Below are positions 1-8,941 of a stretch of 49,639 bases of DNA, in pieces. The notes under the pieces are model-generated. The model made no database searches. It had not been told where the DNA came from and worked only from the letters and a program-made list of their open reading frames with translations. The stretch comes from JBCCMB01 sp039026555. GTDB taxonomy: Bacteria > Pseudomonadota > Alphaproteobacteria > Caulobacterales > Hyphomonadaceae. Position 1 is the stretch's first letter, and each line of letters starts with the position of its first letter. Made by a program: the position numbers and the translations under genes. Location of the stretch: contig JBCCMB010000008.1 of assembly GCA_039026555.1 (NCBI GenBank), forward strand, positions 1 to 49,639, given 5' to 3'.

Positions 1-636
1 CAGATCTTCGCGCGTCGCGGCGCTGACGCTCTCCGGCGTTTCTTCGCGCGCGTAAGGGTGATCAGGATAAAGCGCCGCATTCATTTTACGACGCGCAATC
101 GCGCGCGGACTTGTCTCCGACTGCTTAAGTTGAACCAATTTTTCGCGCACCGCGCGCGCCATGGGTTCATCGTCAAATCGCGTTTCGGTCAGCCCCGAAC
201 GCATCATATCAAAGGCGTCGTCCGCATTGGCGGACAGCGTGCGCAAGGTGCAGCTCGTCCAATCTGCGCTCACCGAGCAGCCGAACGCCATGTTGAGCTC
301 TTCCATCCGCGCTCCAAAAGCGCGGCTGTCCAAATCGGCGGCGCCTTCATTCATCATGTAAGCCATGAGGTTTGCAGCGCCTTCGAGACCCTCAGGATCC
401 GACGCCGAACCGCCGCGCCACGCAGCGTTAACCGCGATAATCGGAATAGATGGTTCCGACACCAACCACGCGGTCACGCCGCCCGGACTCTCAACGACCT
501 CGACATTGGCCAGTCCGGAGGTGGCGTCCTCCATTACCGCTTCCGCGTCGATCTCTTCAGGTTGTGTCGACGGCGCAAGCGCGCAGCCCGCCAAAATGTT
601 TGCGGCGAGCGCGGCGAGGAGCGATTGAAACTTCAT
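1..636 (-). CDS. M16 family peptidase-like lipoprotein, inactive partner (partial)
   Basis: This is the N-terminal 212 residues of an M16 (pitrilysin/insulinase-like) subunit; the 3' part lies beyond the window edge. The start ATG (636-634) follows the stop of the upstream peptidase after one base (TGATATG), so the two are almost surely translationally coupled. The N-terminus has a hydrophobic stretch ending in ILAGC at residue 18, a lipobox, so it is probably an outer-membrane lipoprotein. At the place of the zinc motif HxxEH the sequence reads NLMAYMMNEG, with no histidines. Paired M16 genes, one catalytic and one not, are well known in proteobacteria and work as heterodimers. The role as non-catalytic partner is inferred from the missing motif and the pairing. 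Confidence 0.85.
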   Translation of the reverse strand, partial: MKFQSLLAALAANILAGCALAPSTQPEEIDAEAVMEDATSGLANVEVVESPGGVTAWLVSEPSIPIIAVNAAWRGGSASDPEGLEGAANLMAYMMNEGAADLDSRAFGARMEELNMAFGCSVSADWTSCTLRTLSANADDAFDMMRSGLTETRFDDEPMARAVREKLVQLKQSETSPRAIARRKMNAALYPDHPYAREETPESVSAATREDL

Positions 637-637
637 A

Positions 638-2011
638 TCAGCCCGTCTCCCCAGGCAGCAGACGCGCAGACACATGGTTTTGACCATTAAGGTAGGTGTC
701 GGTGACGCGCATCACATCATCCCGCGTTACAGCGCGAATGCGCGCCTCCCATCCGACAATATCGTCGATGCTCATGCCCTGAACCAAGGATGCGCCGAAC
801 CAATTGGCCATCGCCGTCTGGCTGTCGCGCGCATATATCGCCGCGGCGGCGATGTTAGATTTCGCGCGCTCGAGCGCGTCCTCGCTCGGTCCTTCGGCCA
901 GGAAAGCGGCGAGCTCCGTCTCTAAAGCCGCTTCCACCGTCTCTAGCGAAACGCCGCTTGCCGGCGTGGCGCCGACGCCGATCATGCCCGTTGCGATACT
1001 GTCCGAAGAGGAAAACGCATACGCCGAAACAGCGACGCCCTGCTCTTCCACCAAGGCGCGTTGAAACCGGCTGGTCCGTCCGCCGCCCAGCAATTCCATT
1101 GCGACGCTTAGCGCGTCCGCATCGTCGTCCGCCACAGAAACGCCCAGCCAATAGCGTGAGAAGCTGGGCTGACGCACTTTGGGATCGACATGCTCGACGT
1201 CGACCGATGCAGGCAGCGGCTCCACCTCCGGAATCGCACGTTCAGCCAAATCGCCCTTGGGCGCGATCACACCGTAAATCTCCTCGGCGAGCGGCCTTAG
1301 CTCTTCAACGGTAATATCGCCGGCGACGATCAAAACCGCGTTTTCAGGACCATACCATTGAGCGTAGAAGTCCAACGCATCCTCGCGCGTCAATTCTTCA
1401 ACCTCGTCCATAAACCCGATAATGGGGACGCCGTAAGGATGGTCCTGATAGAGCGCCGCCGCCGTCTTTTCCCACAACAGCGCGCCTGGATTGTTGTCGG
1501 TACGTTGGCGGCGTTCTTCCTTCACCACATCGCGTTCGGGCAGAACCTCTTCATCGGTCAGCCGCAAATCGGTCATCCGATCAGCTTCCATACGCATCAT
1601 CATCGGCAATCGGTCTTTCGCGACGCGCTGGAAGTAAGCGGTGTAATCCTGGCTTGTGAAGGCGTTGTCCTGCCCGCCATTGCGCGCGACGATTTTGGAA
1701 AACTCGCCGGCCGGGATCTCATCCGTAGCCTTGAACATCAAATGCTCAAAAAAATGGGCGATCCCGGATTTGCCAGGCGCCTCGTCTACTGCGCCGACGC
1801 GATACCATACCATGTGCGTGACCACCGGAACACGATGATCGGGCAGTACGACCACCTGCATGCCATTGTCGAGGCTAAAAGTTTCTGGCGCCCAGTCCGA
1901 AGACGGTTCGGCCGACGCCGTCTGGATCTGCACGGCGAAAAGCGTTGCGATGGCGAAAACCCCGCACCAAAAGCGCGATACCCATTCCATGCGCCCCGGT
2001 ATCACATACAT
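638..2011 (-). CDS. M16 family zinc metallopeptidase, catalytic subunit
   Basis: A 457-residue secreted peptidase. An N-terminal hydrophobic segment (about residues 9-34, ending TASA) is a signal peptide, so it acts in the periplasm. The inverted zinc motif HFFEH is at residues 86-90, and an acidic cluster near residues 165-166 (KEERR) supplies the distal glutamate ligand typical of M16. The usual two-domain M16 architecture follows, with the C-terminal inactive domain beginning near residue 230. The start is supported by AGGAG eight bases upstream of ATG 2011; the second Met (residue 8) is a weaker alternative. It lies 39 bases after the DUF3035 gene and is coupled to the second M16 gene. 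The peptide substrate is unknown. Confidence 0.93.
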   Translation of the reverse strand: MYVIPGRMEWVSRFWCGVFAIATLFAVQIQTASAEPSSDWAPETFSLDNGMQVVVLPDHRVPVVTHMVWYRVGAVDEAPGKSGIAHFFEHLMFKATDEIPAGEFSKIVARNGGQDNAFTSQDYTAYFQRVAKDRLPMMMRMEADRMTDLRLTDEEVLPERDVVKEERRQRTDNNPGALLWEKTAAALYQDHPYGVPIIGFMDEVEELTREDALDFYAQWYGPENAVLIVAGDITVEELRPLAEEIYGVIAPKGDLAERAIPEVEPLPASVDVEHVDPKVRQPSFSRYWLGVSVADDDADALSVAMELLGGGRTSRFQRALVEEQGVAVSAYAFSSSDSIATGMIGVGATPASGVSLETVEAALETELAAFLAEGPSEDALERAKSNIAAAAIYARDSQTAMANWFGASLVQGMSIDDIVGWEARIRAVTRDDVMRVTDTYLNGQNHVSARLLPGETG

Positions 2012-2050
2012 TCGCAGCGCTCCTAAAATTGGCGTTTCACTTTTGGAACC

Positions 2051-2587
2051 CTAAAGCCCCGGTAATTTAACTCGCGAAGATCCGCCGTGCTTTATGACGA
2101 CCTCGCCGCCGCCTGTCGCGTTGTCCACAGCAGATTGTTCGGCGGTAATGCGTTCGGCTTCCGAATTTGGATCCACGGGATCTTCCGACAGTGCGTCATC
2201 CTCATCGGTCCAGAACAGAACCCGATCTGAAAAACGACGGCCTTTGCGCAACGTCGCCGTCGCGTCGAAATCAACAGCTGTCCGAATATTGGGGTCGACC
2301 GCATCGCCGCCCGCTTTCGCGACGAGCAGTCTTTCGCCGTCAGACGCGCCTTGGCCGAAACTCTCGCCAAACAGCGCCGTGCGCGCCTGTGCGTCTGGCT
2401 GCAATTCCTGAGGTCGGCTTTCACCCGGCGCAGGCGGCCGCAAATTGTATTCCGGCGGGATGGTCAAGGGCGCTTTGCGCACCACGCGAAATTCGTCGGG
2501 CGTACGGCGCGCGCCTCCCGTGCACGCCGCCGTTACGGAGGACAAAGCGACAATCGTCGCGAGGCCAAAAGCGGAAGATTTCTTCAT
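2051..2587 (-). CDS. bamF: DUF3035 family lipoprotein (BamF-type BAM complex subunit)
   Basis: A 178-residue lipoprotein: the signal peptide ends in a VTAAC lipobox with Cys22. Right after it comes a conserved patch, RRTPDEFRVV followed by PLTIPPEYNLRPP, which is the hallmark of DUF3035. Members of this family were identified as BamF, an alphaproteobacterial lipoprotein of the outer-membrane beta-barrel assembly machine related to the N-terminus of BamC. The reading frame is open upstream, but the Met at 2587 is chosen because only it places a signal peptide at the N-terminus. It lies 58 bases after lspA, the peptidase that would mature it, and upstream of the M16 pair. Confidence 0.8.
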   Translation of the reverse strand: MKKSSAFGLATIVALSSVTAACTGGARRTPDEFRVVRKAPLTIPPEYNLRPPAPGESRPQELQPDAQARTALFGESFGQGASDGERLLVAKAGGDAVDPNIRTAVDFDATATLRKGRRFSDRVLFWTDEDDALSEDPVDPNSEAERITAEQSAVDNATGGGEVVIKHGGSSRVKLPGL

Positions 2588-2645
2588 AAGGCGTCTCTTC
2601 GTTATCGATTGTCTTGCCGGCCAAAGCATAGTGCGTTGGTTTAAT

Positions 2646-3158
2646 CTAACCCGACGCCTTACGCCCCGCCAACACTTGATCCAGAAACAACACAGCTGCG
2701 CCGACAGATATGGCGGCATCGGCGATGTTGAAGACCCACGGGAACCAAAGCCCCGAAAAATCGAGGAAATCGACGACGGCGCCGAAACGGGCGCGATCAA
2801 TCATGTTGCCGATCGCACCGCCAACCACCAGGGACAAGGCCAGCGCCGTTAAGCGCCGCTCCGCGCGGGTCAACCAAACCGCAAAGCCAACCGCTATGGC
2901 GCCCGAAACTGCAAACAACACCCAGCGCATGACGCCTTCCGATTGAAAGGCGCCAAAACTCATGCCGCGATTCCAAACCATGGAAAAATCAAAAATCGCG
3001 CTGATTTCAATCTTCCCGCACGGTTGCGTGCGATCTAAGCAGCCCAGCGCGTTAAATCTCGGCTCGCCCAAAACCAACGCCTTGGTGATTTGGTCCAGGA
3101 CGATGGAGATCGCCGCAAGCGGAAATCCCCATAGCCAATAGCGCGGCGCCAAGCTCAC
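2646..3158 (-). CDS. lspA: Lipoprotein signal peptidase II
   Basis: LspA removes the signal peptide from diacylglyceryl-prolipoproteins in the inner membrane. Counted from the GTG start it has 170 residues, four hydrophobic segments and the two catalytic aspartates: D121 in GNMIDR and D147 in FNIADAAIS. The GTG at 3158 overlaps the ileS stop (GTGTGA) and has GGGGAG five bases upstream; an in-frame ATG at 3185 inside ileS is possible but less well placed. The first periplasmic loop carries a small insert with two cysteines (GCLDRTQPCG). ileS-lspA adjacency is widespread in bacteria. The downstream genes include two of its likely lipoprotein clients. Confidence 0.95.
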   Translation of the reverse strand: MSLAPRYWLWGFPLAAISIVLDQITKALVLGEPRFNALGCLDRTQPCGKIEISAIFDFSMVWNRGMSFGAFQSEGVMRWVLFAVSGAIAVGFAVWLTRAERRLTALALSLVVGGAIGNMIDRARFGAVVDFLDFSGLWFPWVFNIADAAISVGAAVLFLDQVLAGRKASG

Positions 3159-6106
3159 ACCGTCTCCCCGGCGCGCTTGTCCCACGCCCGAACAGCGGCG
3201 GCGTCGCGCGGCGTAATGTCTGGGAAATCCGGGTCAGCGCTTGCGGGATCGAAATACTTCCAAGACCTGGCGCATTTAACGCCCGCCGCCGGTTTGAACA
3301 CCACGCTCACACCCGCGACGTCTTCCAGTCGGAACGCATCGCTCGGTCCCTCGCCGGCAAGCAATTGGGCGCCGGACGTGATGAAAATGTCAGCCGCGTC
3401 CTCGTCATCAAAAGCGGCTAAAAGATCAGGATCTTGCATGTAAACGTCAGGCGCAGCCTCCAAGGACGAACCGATGCGTTTTTCCTTACGCTCCAATTCC
3501 AGAGCGCCCATAGCGACGCGGCGCACTGTGAAGATCTTGGCCCATTTCTGCGCCAATGCATCGTCTCGCCAGTCCGGCGGGAGCTCCGGGAATTGCCTTA
3601 GATGAACAGAGGACGCGTCAGGATAACGCGTGAGCCACGCCTCCTCGCAGGTAAACACCATAACCGGAGCCAACCAGGCCGTGAGGCAATTGAACACGTC
3701 ATCCATGACCGTTCGGCAGGCGCGCCGCCGCAGGTCCTCTGGCGCGTCGCAATAAAGGCTGTCCTTGCGAATGTCGAAATAGACGGCTGAGAGATCCAGC
3801 ACGCAGAAATTCAGCAAAGCATGAAAAGCGCGCATGAAATCGTATTTTCCATACGCGTCGCGCACCAATTGGTCCAATTCAGACAAACGGTGCAGGACCC
3901 AGCGCTCCAGCCCTGGCATCTGCGCGACCGGCAAGCGCTCTGCATCCGTCAAACCGTCCGTCGCGCCCAACAAATAGCGCAGCGTATTGCGCAGTTTTTT
4001 ATAGCTTTCGACATTGGATTGCAGAATGTCGGGACCAAAGGCCGGATCGTCGGTGTAATCGGACGACGCCACCCACAAACGCATGATCTCGATGCCGGAC
4101 TGGTCGGCGATCTTTTGCGGCTCCATCGTATTGCCCAAGGATTTGGACATTTTGCGACCGTCTTGCGCAACGACAAATCCATGCGTCAGCACACCGTCAT
4201 AAGGCGCGCGGCCCCGCGTGGCGCAGCCTTCCAATAGAGAAGATTGGAACCAACCGCGATGTTGGTCTGAGCCTTCGAGATAAAGATCCGCCGGCCATTT
4301 TAGACCACGCTTCTCTAAGGCGAAGGCGTGCGTACACCCGCTGTCGAACCAAACATCGAGAATGTCGGTGACTTTCTCATAGTCGTCGGCGTTTGCCACA
4401 TCAGCCAAGAAATCCTGCGTCGGCGTGGTGAACCAGGCGTCAGCGCCGCCCGCTTCCACCGCCGCCAGGATACGCGCGTTTACGCCATCGTCTTTGAGAA
4501 TCTCGCCGTCGGATTTCCGGACAAACAAGGTCAGCGGCACGCCCCAGGCGCGCTGGCGGGAGATCAGCCAATCTGGCCGGCTTTCCACCATGGTTTGAAT
4601 ACGTGCGCGGCCGCGCGCGGGCGTAAATTGCGTCTCAGCGATCGCCGCGAGCGCCTTTTCCCGCAGCGTTTTGCCGGAGGCGTCCTTATCATCCATCGCG
4701 ATGAACCATTGCGGCGTTGCGCGGCGGATAACCGGCGCCTTAGAGCGCCAGGAATGCGCGTCCCGCAACGTGGTCACGCCGCGCGCGAGCAGCGCTCCCG
4801 CCTCGGTCAGCGCATTGATGACGGCGGGGTTGGCTTGCCCGTCCTGACCGCGCTTTTTGCCGGAGGTGCGGATGATATCGAGACCTTCAAAGCCCGGGCA
4901 TTCCGCGGTGTAGCAGCCAGCGGCGTCTACGGTTTCCGGGATATCCGACGAAGAATGGCCGTTAGCGAGCCAAACATTATAATCGTCCTCGCCATGGCTG
5001 GGCGCGGTGTGCACAAAACCCGTGCCCGCCTCGTCGCTGACATGGTCGCCGGCCAGCAGAGGAACATCGAATTGATATCCGCCAAGACCGGCGTTTCTTA
5101 AAGGGTGCGCCAAAATCATTTGTGATAGCGCCGCAGCATCGATCGCTTCGACTTTCGTCCAATCGCCGATCTTCGCAGAGGCTTTGATGCTCTCCGCCAA
5201 CGCATCCGCCAAGATCAATTTGTCGCCGGACGCCGCCCACGGCTTAAAGCCCAATTCATCTTCGGACGGCATCGCCGTCACTTCGTAGAGCCCATAGGCG
5301 ATATCCGGCGCGTAGGACACGGCCCGGTTGGCGGGGATCGTCCACGGTGTTGTCGTCCAGATCACCACCGACGCCTCGCCGGCGTGCGCGCCGGCCACCA
5401 CCGGAAACTTCACCCAGATCGTCGTCGCTTTGCGGTCGTCATATTCGATTTCCGCTTCGGCCAGCGCCGTCTGCTCCACCGGCGACCACATGACGGGTTT
5501 AGATCCGCGCCGCAATTGGCCGGACATGGCGACTTTCAAAAACTCTTCGACGATCGCGGCTTCGCTCTCAAACGTCATCGTGAGATAGGGGTCCTCCCAA
5601 TCGCCGATCACGCCGAGACGCTTAAATTCCTCACGCTGAACATCGATCCATTCAGTGGCGTAGACGCGGCAGGCGGCGCGAAATTCCGATGGATCAACAT
5701 CGCGCTTCTGGCGGCCTTTGGCGCGGAATTGTTCTTCAACCTTCCATTCGATGGGCAGTCCATGACAATCCCAGCCCGGCACGTAATTGGCGTCATAGCC
5801 TGCCATTTGACGCGATCGGACGATCATATCCTTGAGGATTTTGTTCAGTCCCGTACCGATGTGGATGTGGCCGTTCGCATAGGGCGGGCCGTCATGCAGC
5901 ATGAATTCGGGACGGCCCTTGGCGTCCGCGCGAAGCTGTTTGTAGAGGCCCTCATCCGCCCATTTTTGCAGCCATTCCGGCTCGCGCTTGGGCAAGCCGG
6001 CGCGCATGGGAAATTCGGTTTTAGGGAGAAACAACGTGTCGCTGTAATCGCGGCCTGGTTCGGCGGGCGCGTCGGTTTGGGTGTTGTGTGACGAAGAAGA
6101 TGACAT
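3155..6106 (-). CDS. ileS: Isoleucyl-tRNA synthetase
   Basis: A 983-residue class Ia synthetase that charges tRNA-Ile with isoleucine. The HIGH-type signature is HIHIG at residues 80-84 and KMSKS is at 652-656; the CP1 editing domain lies between (TTTPWTIPAN near 251-260, GTGFVHTAPSHGEDD near 361-375). The C-terminal zinc finger seen in E. coli IleRS is degenerate: only KCARSW remains (Cys945), and no second Cys pair follows. The 3' end overlaps lspA. A 136-base gap separates it from ribF upstream, and both share the same strand as the MaoC gene, so co-transcription is likely. Confidence 0.98.
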   Translation of the reverse strand: MSSSSSHNTQTDAPAEPGRDYSDTLFLPKTEFPMRAGLPKREPEWLQKWADEGLYKQLRADAKGRPEFMLHDGPPYANGHIHIGTGLNKILKDMIVRSRQMAGYDANYVPGWDCHGLPIEWKVEEQFRAKGRQKRDVDPSEFRAACRVYATEWIDVQREEFKRLGVIGDWEDPYLTMTFESEAAIVEEFLKVAMSGQLRRGSKPVMWSPVEQTALAEAEIEYDDRKATTIWVKFPVVAGAHAGEASVVIWTTTPWTIPANRAVSYAPDIAYGLYEVTAMPSEDELGFKPWAASGDKLILADALAESIKASAKIGDWTKVEAIDAAALSQMILAHPLRNAGLGGYQFDVPLLAGDHVSDEAGTGFVHTAPSHGEDDYNVWLANGHSSSDIPETVDAAGCYTAECPGFEGLDIIRTSGKKRGQDGQANPAVINALTEAGALLARGVTTLRDAHSWRSKAPVIRRATPQWFIAMDDKDASGKTLREKALAAIAETQFTPARGRARIQTMVESRPDWLISRQRAWGVPLTLFVRKSDGEILKDDGVNARILAAVEAGGADAWFTTPTQDFLADVANADDYEKVTDILDVWFDSGCTHAFALEKRGLKWPADLYLEGSDQHRGWFQSSLLEGCATRGRAPYDGVLTHGFVVAQDGRKMSKSLGNTMEPQKIADQSGIEIMRLWVASSDYTDDPAFGPDILQSNVESYKKLRNTLRYLLGATDGLTDAERLPVAQMPGLERWVLHRLSELDQLVRDAYGKYDFMRAFHALLNFCVLDLSAVYFDIRKDSLYCDAPEDLRRRACRTVMDDVFNCLTAWLAPVMVFTCEEAWLTRYPDASSVHLRQFPELPPDWRDDALAQKWAKIFTVRRVAMGALELERKEKRIGSSLEAAPDVYMQDPDLLAAFDDEDAADIFITSGAQLLAGEGPSDAFRLEDVAGVSVVFKPAAGVKCARSWKYFDPASADPDFPDITPRDAAAVRAWDKRAGETV

Positions 6107-6242
6107 GGCGAGATCGCTTAATCGGGTTTATCGGATCGGACTATGAGATGTTTCCCGGACCCGCGCACAGCGCGCCGACGCAAATGTCGACAACGCGGGC
6201 GTCAGGCCGGGCCGGTAATTCGGAGAAAGGCGCCTATCCGTG

Positions 6243-7211
6243 TCATGCTTCGCCGTCTAGCAGAGGCGCCGGCGGCGGTCCACCGGCCTCAAGCCGTATG
6301 CGGGCGTCCTCCGCATCAGCTGCGATCTGTGCTTTCAGCGCATCAAGACCGTCGAATTTGCGTTCCGCCCGCAAAAAATCGACAAAAGCGACATGCAATC
6401 TGCGGTCGTAAAGGTCGCCGTCGAAGTTAAAAACATTCACTTCCAACAAGGGGTCGCGTTCACCCGTCGTCGGCGTACGCCCGAAATTGGCGACGCCGGG
6501 ACGCCAATGCGCTTCCCCATCCAAGCGCGTCCACACGGCGTAAACGCCATGCGCGGGATGAATTATTCGGCCCAAACGCAGATTCGCCGTGGGAAAGCCG
6601 ATGGTGCGGCCGCGTTTTTCGCCGCCCTCTACTTCGGCGTCCACCGTCCATAAACCGCCCAGCATGCGCGCCGCGGCGGCGACATCTCCCGAAGCGATTC
6701 GGTCGCGAATGGCGGAAGACGAGGCTTTATCCACGCCATCCGCCACTCGTTCAGCGACTTCCGTTGTGAAACCCAAGCGTTCGCCATGCGCTTTGAGCGA
6801 AACGACATCGCCCATACGGCCCTTACCGAACTGAAAATCAAAGCCGACCGAGACGGCGGATACGCCAAGCCCGTCCGCCAGCACGTCTTTCGCGAATTGC
6901 GCATCGCTCATAGCGGCGATGTCCGCATTAAAGGGCAGCACGAAGAGGAGATCGACGCCCAAATCACGAAGCGCGCGCTCCCGGGCGAGCGGAGTCATCA
7001 CGCGAAAGGACGGCGCTTCCGGCTGAAAAAATCGGCGCGGCGGCGGATCAAACAGCACGACGCCCAGCGGCGCGCCCGTCGATGCGCCCGCCCGCGTGGC
7101 TGCATCAATCACCGCGCGATGTCCGGCGTGAAGCCCATCGAAATTGCCGAGCGCCACCGACGCGCCGCGCGCGTCCGCCGGGAGATCCTGGTATCCTTGA
7201 AAAACGCGCAT
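6243..7211 (-). CDS. ribF: Bifunctional riboflavin kinase / FAD synthetase
   Basis: RibF phosphorylates riboflavin to FMN and then adenylylates it to FAD. The N-terminal FAD-synthetase domain shows GNFDGLHAGH at residues 22-31, the nucleotidyltransferase HxGH-like motif. The C-terminal flavokinase domain shows GRTIGFPTANL near residue 200, then GVANFG and a glutamate in LLEVNVF near 270. The length of 322 residues is normal for the family. It begins eight bases downstream of the MaoC gene stop and precedes ileS. A ribF-ileS-lspA order is common in bacteria. Confidence 0.97.
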   Translation of the reverse strand: MRVFQGYQDLPADARGASVALGNFDGLHAGHRAVIDAATRAGASTGAPLGVVLFDPPPRRFFQPEAPSFRVMTPLARERALRDLGVDLLFVLPFNADIAAMSDAQFAKDVLADGLGVSAVSVGFDFQFGKGRMGDVVSLKAHGERLGFTTEVAERVADGVDKASSSAIRDRIASGDVAAAARMLGGLWTVDAEVEGGEKRGRTIGFPTANLRLGRIIHPAHGVYAVWTRLDGEAHWRPGVANFGRTPTTGERDPLLEVNVFNFDGDLYDRRLHVAFVDFLRAERKFDGLDALKAQIAADAEDARIRLEAGGPPPAPLLDGEA

Positions 7212-7219
7212 AACCGCTT

Positions 7220-7648
7220 TTAGGCGTCCTGGCGGCTCGGCACCATGACTTTCGCCTCGCCGACAATGCAGGGCTTACCATTCACCGAACAGCGCACGGC
7301 CAAAGTTACGCGATTACCGCGTGGTTGCATTTCGGTGACTTCCGCGCGCGCGATAACCGTATCTCCGATTTTGACCGGCCGTTTGAAGCGCATGTTGAGA
7401 TCGGTGAAGATCGCGCCCGGGCCGGGAAGATCATTGCCCAAAATCGCGGAGATATAGGAGGCGCTCAACGCGCCATGCGCCACGCGCGTACCGAATATCG
7501 TTGCTTTGGCGTAGTCCTCATCCATATGCAGCGGATTGTAATCGCCGGAGATTTTGGCGAAGCCTTCAACATCTTCTTCGGTCACCGTGTGGCTGACTTC
7601 CGCCGCCTGGCCGATCGATAAATCCTCAAACGTCTTACCAGTCGTCAT
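7220..7648 (-). CDS. MaoC-like (R)-specific enoyl-CoA hydratase
   Basis: A 142-residue single-hotdog MaoC dehydratase. The hydratase 2 motif is clear: GDYNPLH with catalytic Asp36 and His41, followed by FGTRVAHG around residues 52-59. Proteins of this size and motif (PhaJ family) hydrate trans-2-enoyl-CoA to (R)-3-hydroxyacyl-CoA, linking fatty-acid oxidation with other acyl-CoA routes. The acyl chain preference cannot be read from sequence. It appears to be the first gene of the minus-strand run leading into ribF and ileS, and is divergent from the CheY gene with 146 bases between the starts. Confidence 0.88.
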   Translation of the reverse strand: MTTGKTFEDLSIGQAAEVSHTVTEEDVEGFAKISGDYNPLHMDEDYAKATIFGTRVAHGALSASYISAILGNDLPGPGAIFTDLNMRFKRPVKIGDTVIARAEVTEMQPRGNRVTLAVRCSVNGKPCIVGEAKVMVPSRQDA

Positions 7649-7794
7649 ACGCCTATCCTGTCGTCCGCCTTGTCGTCTTTTGAATCCGTTAACAACAAAA
7701 GCTGAAATCTCAATACTAATTCACGGTTTATTTGGCTTGTTCCGTTATCCCTAACGCCGGTGAGTTGAAAAGCCGTGCTTGGGAGCTGAACGTA

Positions 7795-8184
7795 ATGGCC
7801 GTTGACCTATCCATGGATGTCCTCGTTGTGGACGACTACAAAACAATGGTTCGTATTATCACGAACCTGTTGAAGCAATTGGGCTTTGAGAACATCGACG
7901 ACGCGGCTGACGGTAAGGAAGCCCTCGCAAAGATGAAGGACGGCAAAAAATACGGCCTGGTCATCTCCGATTGGAATATGGAGCCGATGACGGGCTATGA
8001 GCTGCTGCGCGAAGTGCGCGGCGATGACGGCCTGAAGACGACGCCCTTCATCATGGTCACGGCCGAATCCAAAACGGAAAACGTGATCGCCGCCAAGAAG
8101 GCGGGCGTGAACAATTACATTGTGAAGCCGTTCAATGCGGCGACGCTGAAAGGCAAAATCGCGGCGGTGCTTGGGGACTTTTAG
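7795..8184 (+). CDS. CheY-like single-domain response regulator
   Basis: A 129-residue stand-alone receiver domain. Acidic pocket residues D13/D14, phospho-acceptor D59 (VISDWNM), T89 (MVTA) and K111 (IVKPF) are all in place. There is no output domain, so it should act by binding a target such as the flagellar switch or a kinase. The start is the ATG at 7795 with GGAG eight bases upstream; an upstream TTG at 7732 would add 21 residues not belonging to the fold. It lies 59 bases ahead of a CheZ homologue, so this is a chemotaxis CheY whose signal is probably ended by that phosphatase. Which of the several alphaproteobacterial CheY paralogues it is cannot be decided here. Confidence 0.93.
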   Translation: MAVDLSMDVLVVDDYKTMVRIITNLLKQLGFENIDDAADGKEALAKMKDGKKYGLVISDWNMEPMTGYELLREVRGDDGLKTTPFIMVTAESKTENVIAAKKAGVNNYIVKPFNAATLKGKIAAVLGDF

Positions 8185-8243
8185 GTCCGGGGAACAAGCC
8201 GTCCGCCACAAACGAAATAATCGATAGGTAAAGGGGAGCCGAC

Positions 8244-8927
8244 ATGACTGCAGCCAATGAAGCCGCCGAAAAAGTGCGCGGCGCGATCGCATCGCTCAAA
8301 GAAAACAATGTGCAAGATCGCCCATTGGTAGAGGTGCTCGAGCTCTCCCATCAGCTTGCAGACGCGATGAAGTATTTCTTCGGATCGTTAGACCAAACGA
8401 TCCAAGGGGAATTCCGCTACATCGCGGACTTTATCTCAAAAGCGCGCGACGAGATTTCGGAATTGCGTCCCAACGACATTCGCGAGACGCGCATTCCCGG
8501 CGCATCAATCGAACTCGACGCCGTCGTCAAGGACACTGAGCAAGCGACCGAAACGATTATGTCGGAAGCCGAAGCGATTATGAGCGCCGACGCGTCAGAT
8601 CCTGAGGCGTACAAAGCGCAAGTCGACGAGGCGATGATGCGGATGATCGAGGCATGCTCGTTCCAAGATCTCACCGGTCAGCGCGTGTCGAAAGTCGTGA
8701 CGACGCTGCGGCATATCGAAGAGCGCGTCGCACATTTCGCCGTCGCGCTCGGCGTTGAAGATTCCTCTAACCAGGAAGAAACGGAAGAAGATCGCCGCAA
8801 ACGTGAACTTCTGCTCAACGGCCCGGCCTTGGACGGCCCGGAAACCGCTCAGGACGACATCGACGCGATGTTCGCCGAGGGCGGCGAGGAAGTCGGTCAG
8901 GACGATATCGACGCCTTGTTCAACTAG
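8244..8927 (+). CDS. cheZ: Protein phosphatase CheZ
   Basis: A 227-residue, mostly helical protein. The CheZ active-site motif is present as SFQDLTGQR, with Asp142 and Gln146 matching the E. coli catalytic Asp143 and Gln147 by order and spacing. CheZ speeds dephosphorylation of CheY-P. After an acidic, low-complexity linker (about residues 170-200) the C-terminus carries two copies of a short acidic helix motif, DDIDAMF and DDIDALF, at the position where CheZ proteins have a CheY-tethering peptide. It follows the CheY gene on the same strand. It ends 14 bases before the convergent HAD gene. Confidence 0.92.
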   Translation: MTAANEAAEKVRGAIASLKENNVQDRPLVEVLELSHQLADAMKYFFGSLDQTIQGEFRYIADFISKARDEISELRPNDIRETRIPGASIELDAVVKDTEQATETIMSEAEAIMSADASDPEAYKAQVDEAMMRMIEACSFQDLTGQRVSKVVTTLRHIEERVAHFAVALGVEDSSNQEETEEDRRKRELLLNGPALDGPETAQDDIDAMFAEGGEEVGQDDIDALFN

Positions 8928-8941
8928 TTAGCGACCAGACC

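Noticed and set aside
1358..2026. 222-codon plus-strand open frame opposite the M16 peptidase
   Set aside because: It is antisense to a gene with full catalytic motifs; long antisense frames are common in GC-rich DNA and this one has no recognisable domain.
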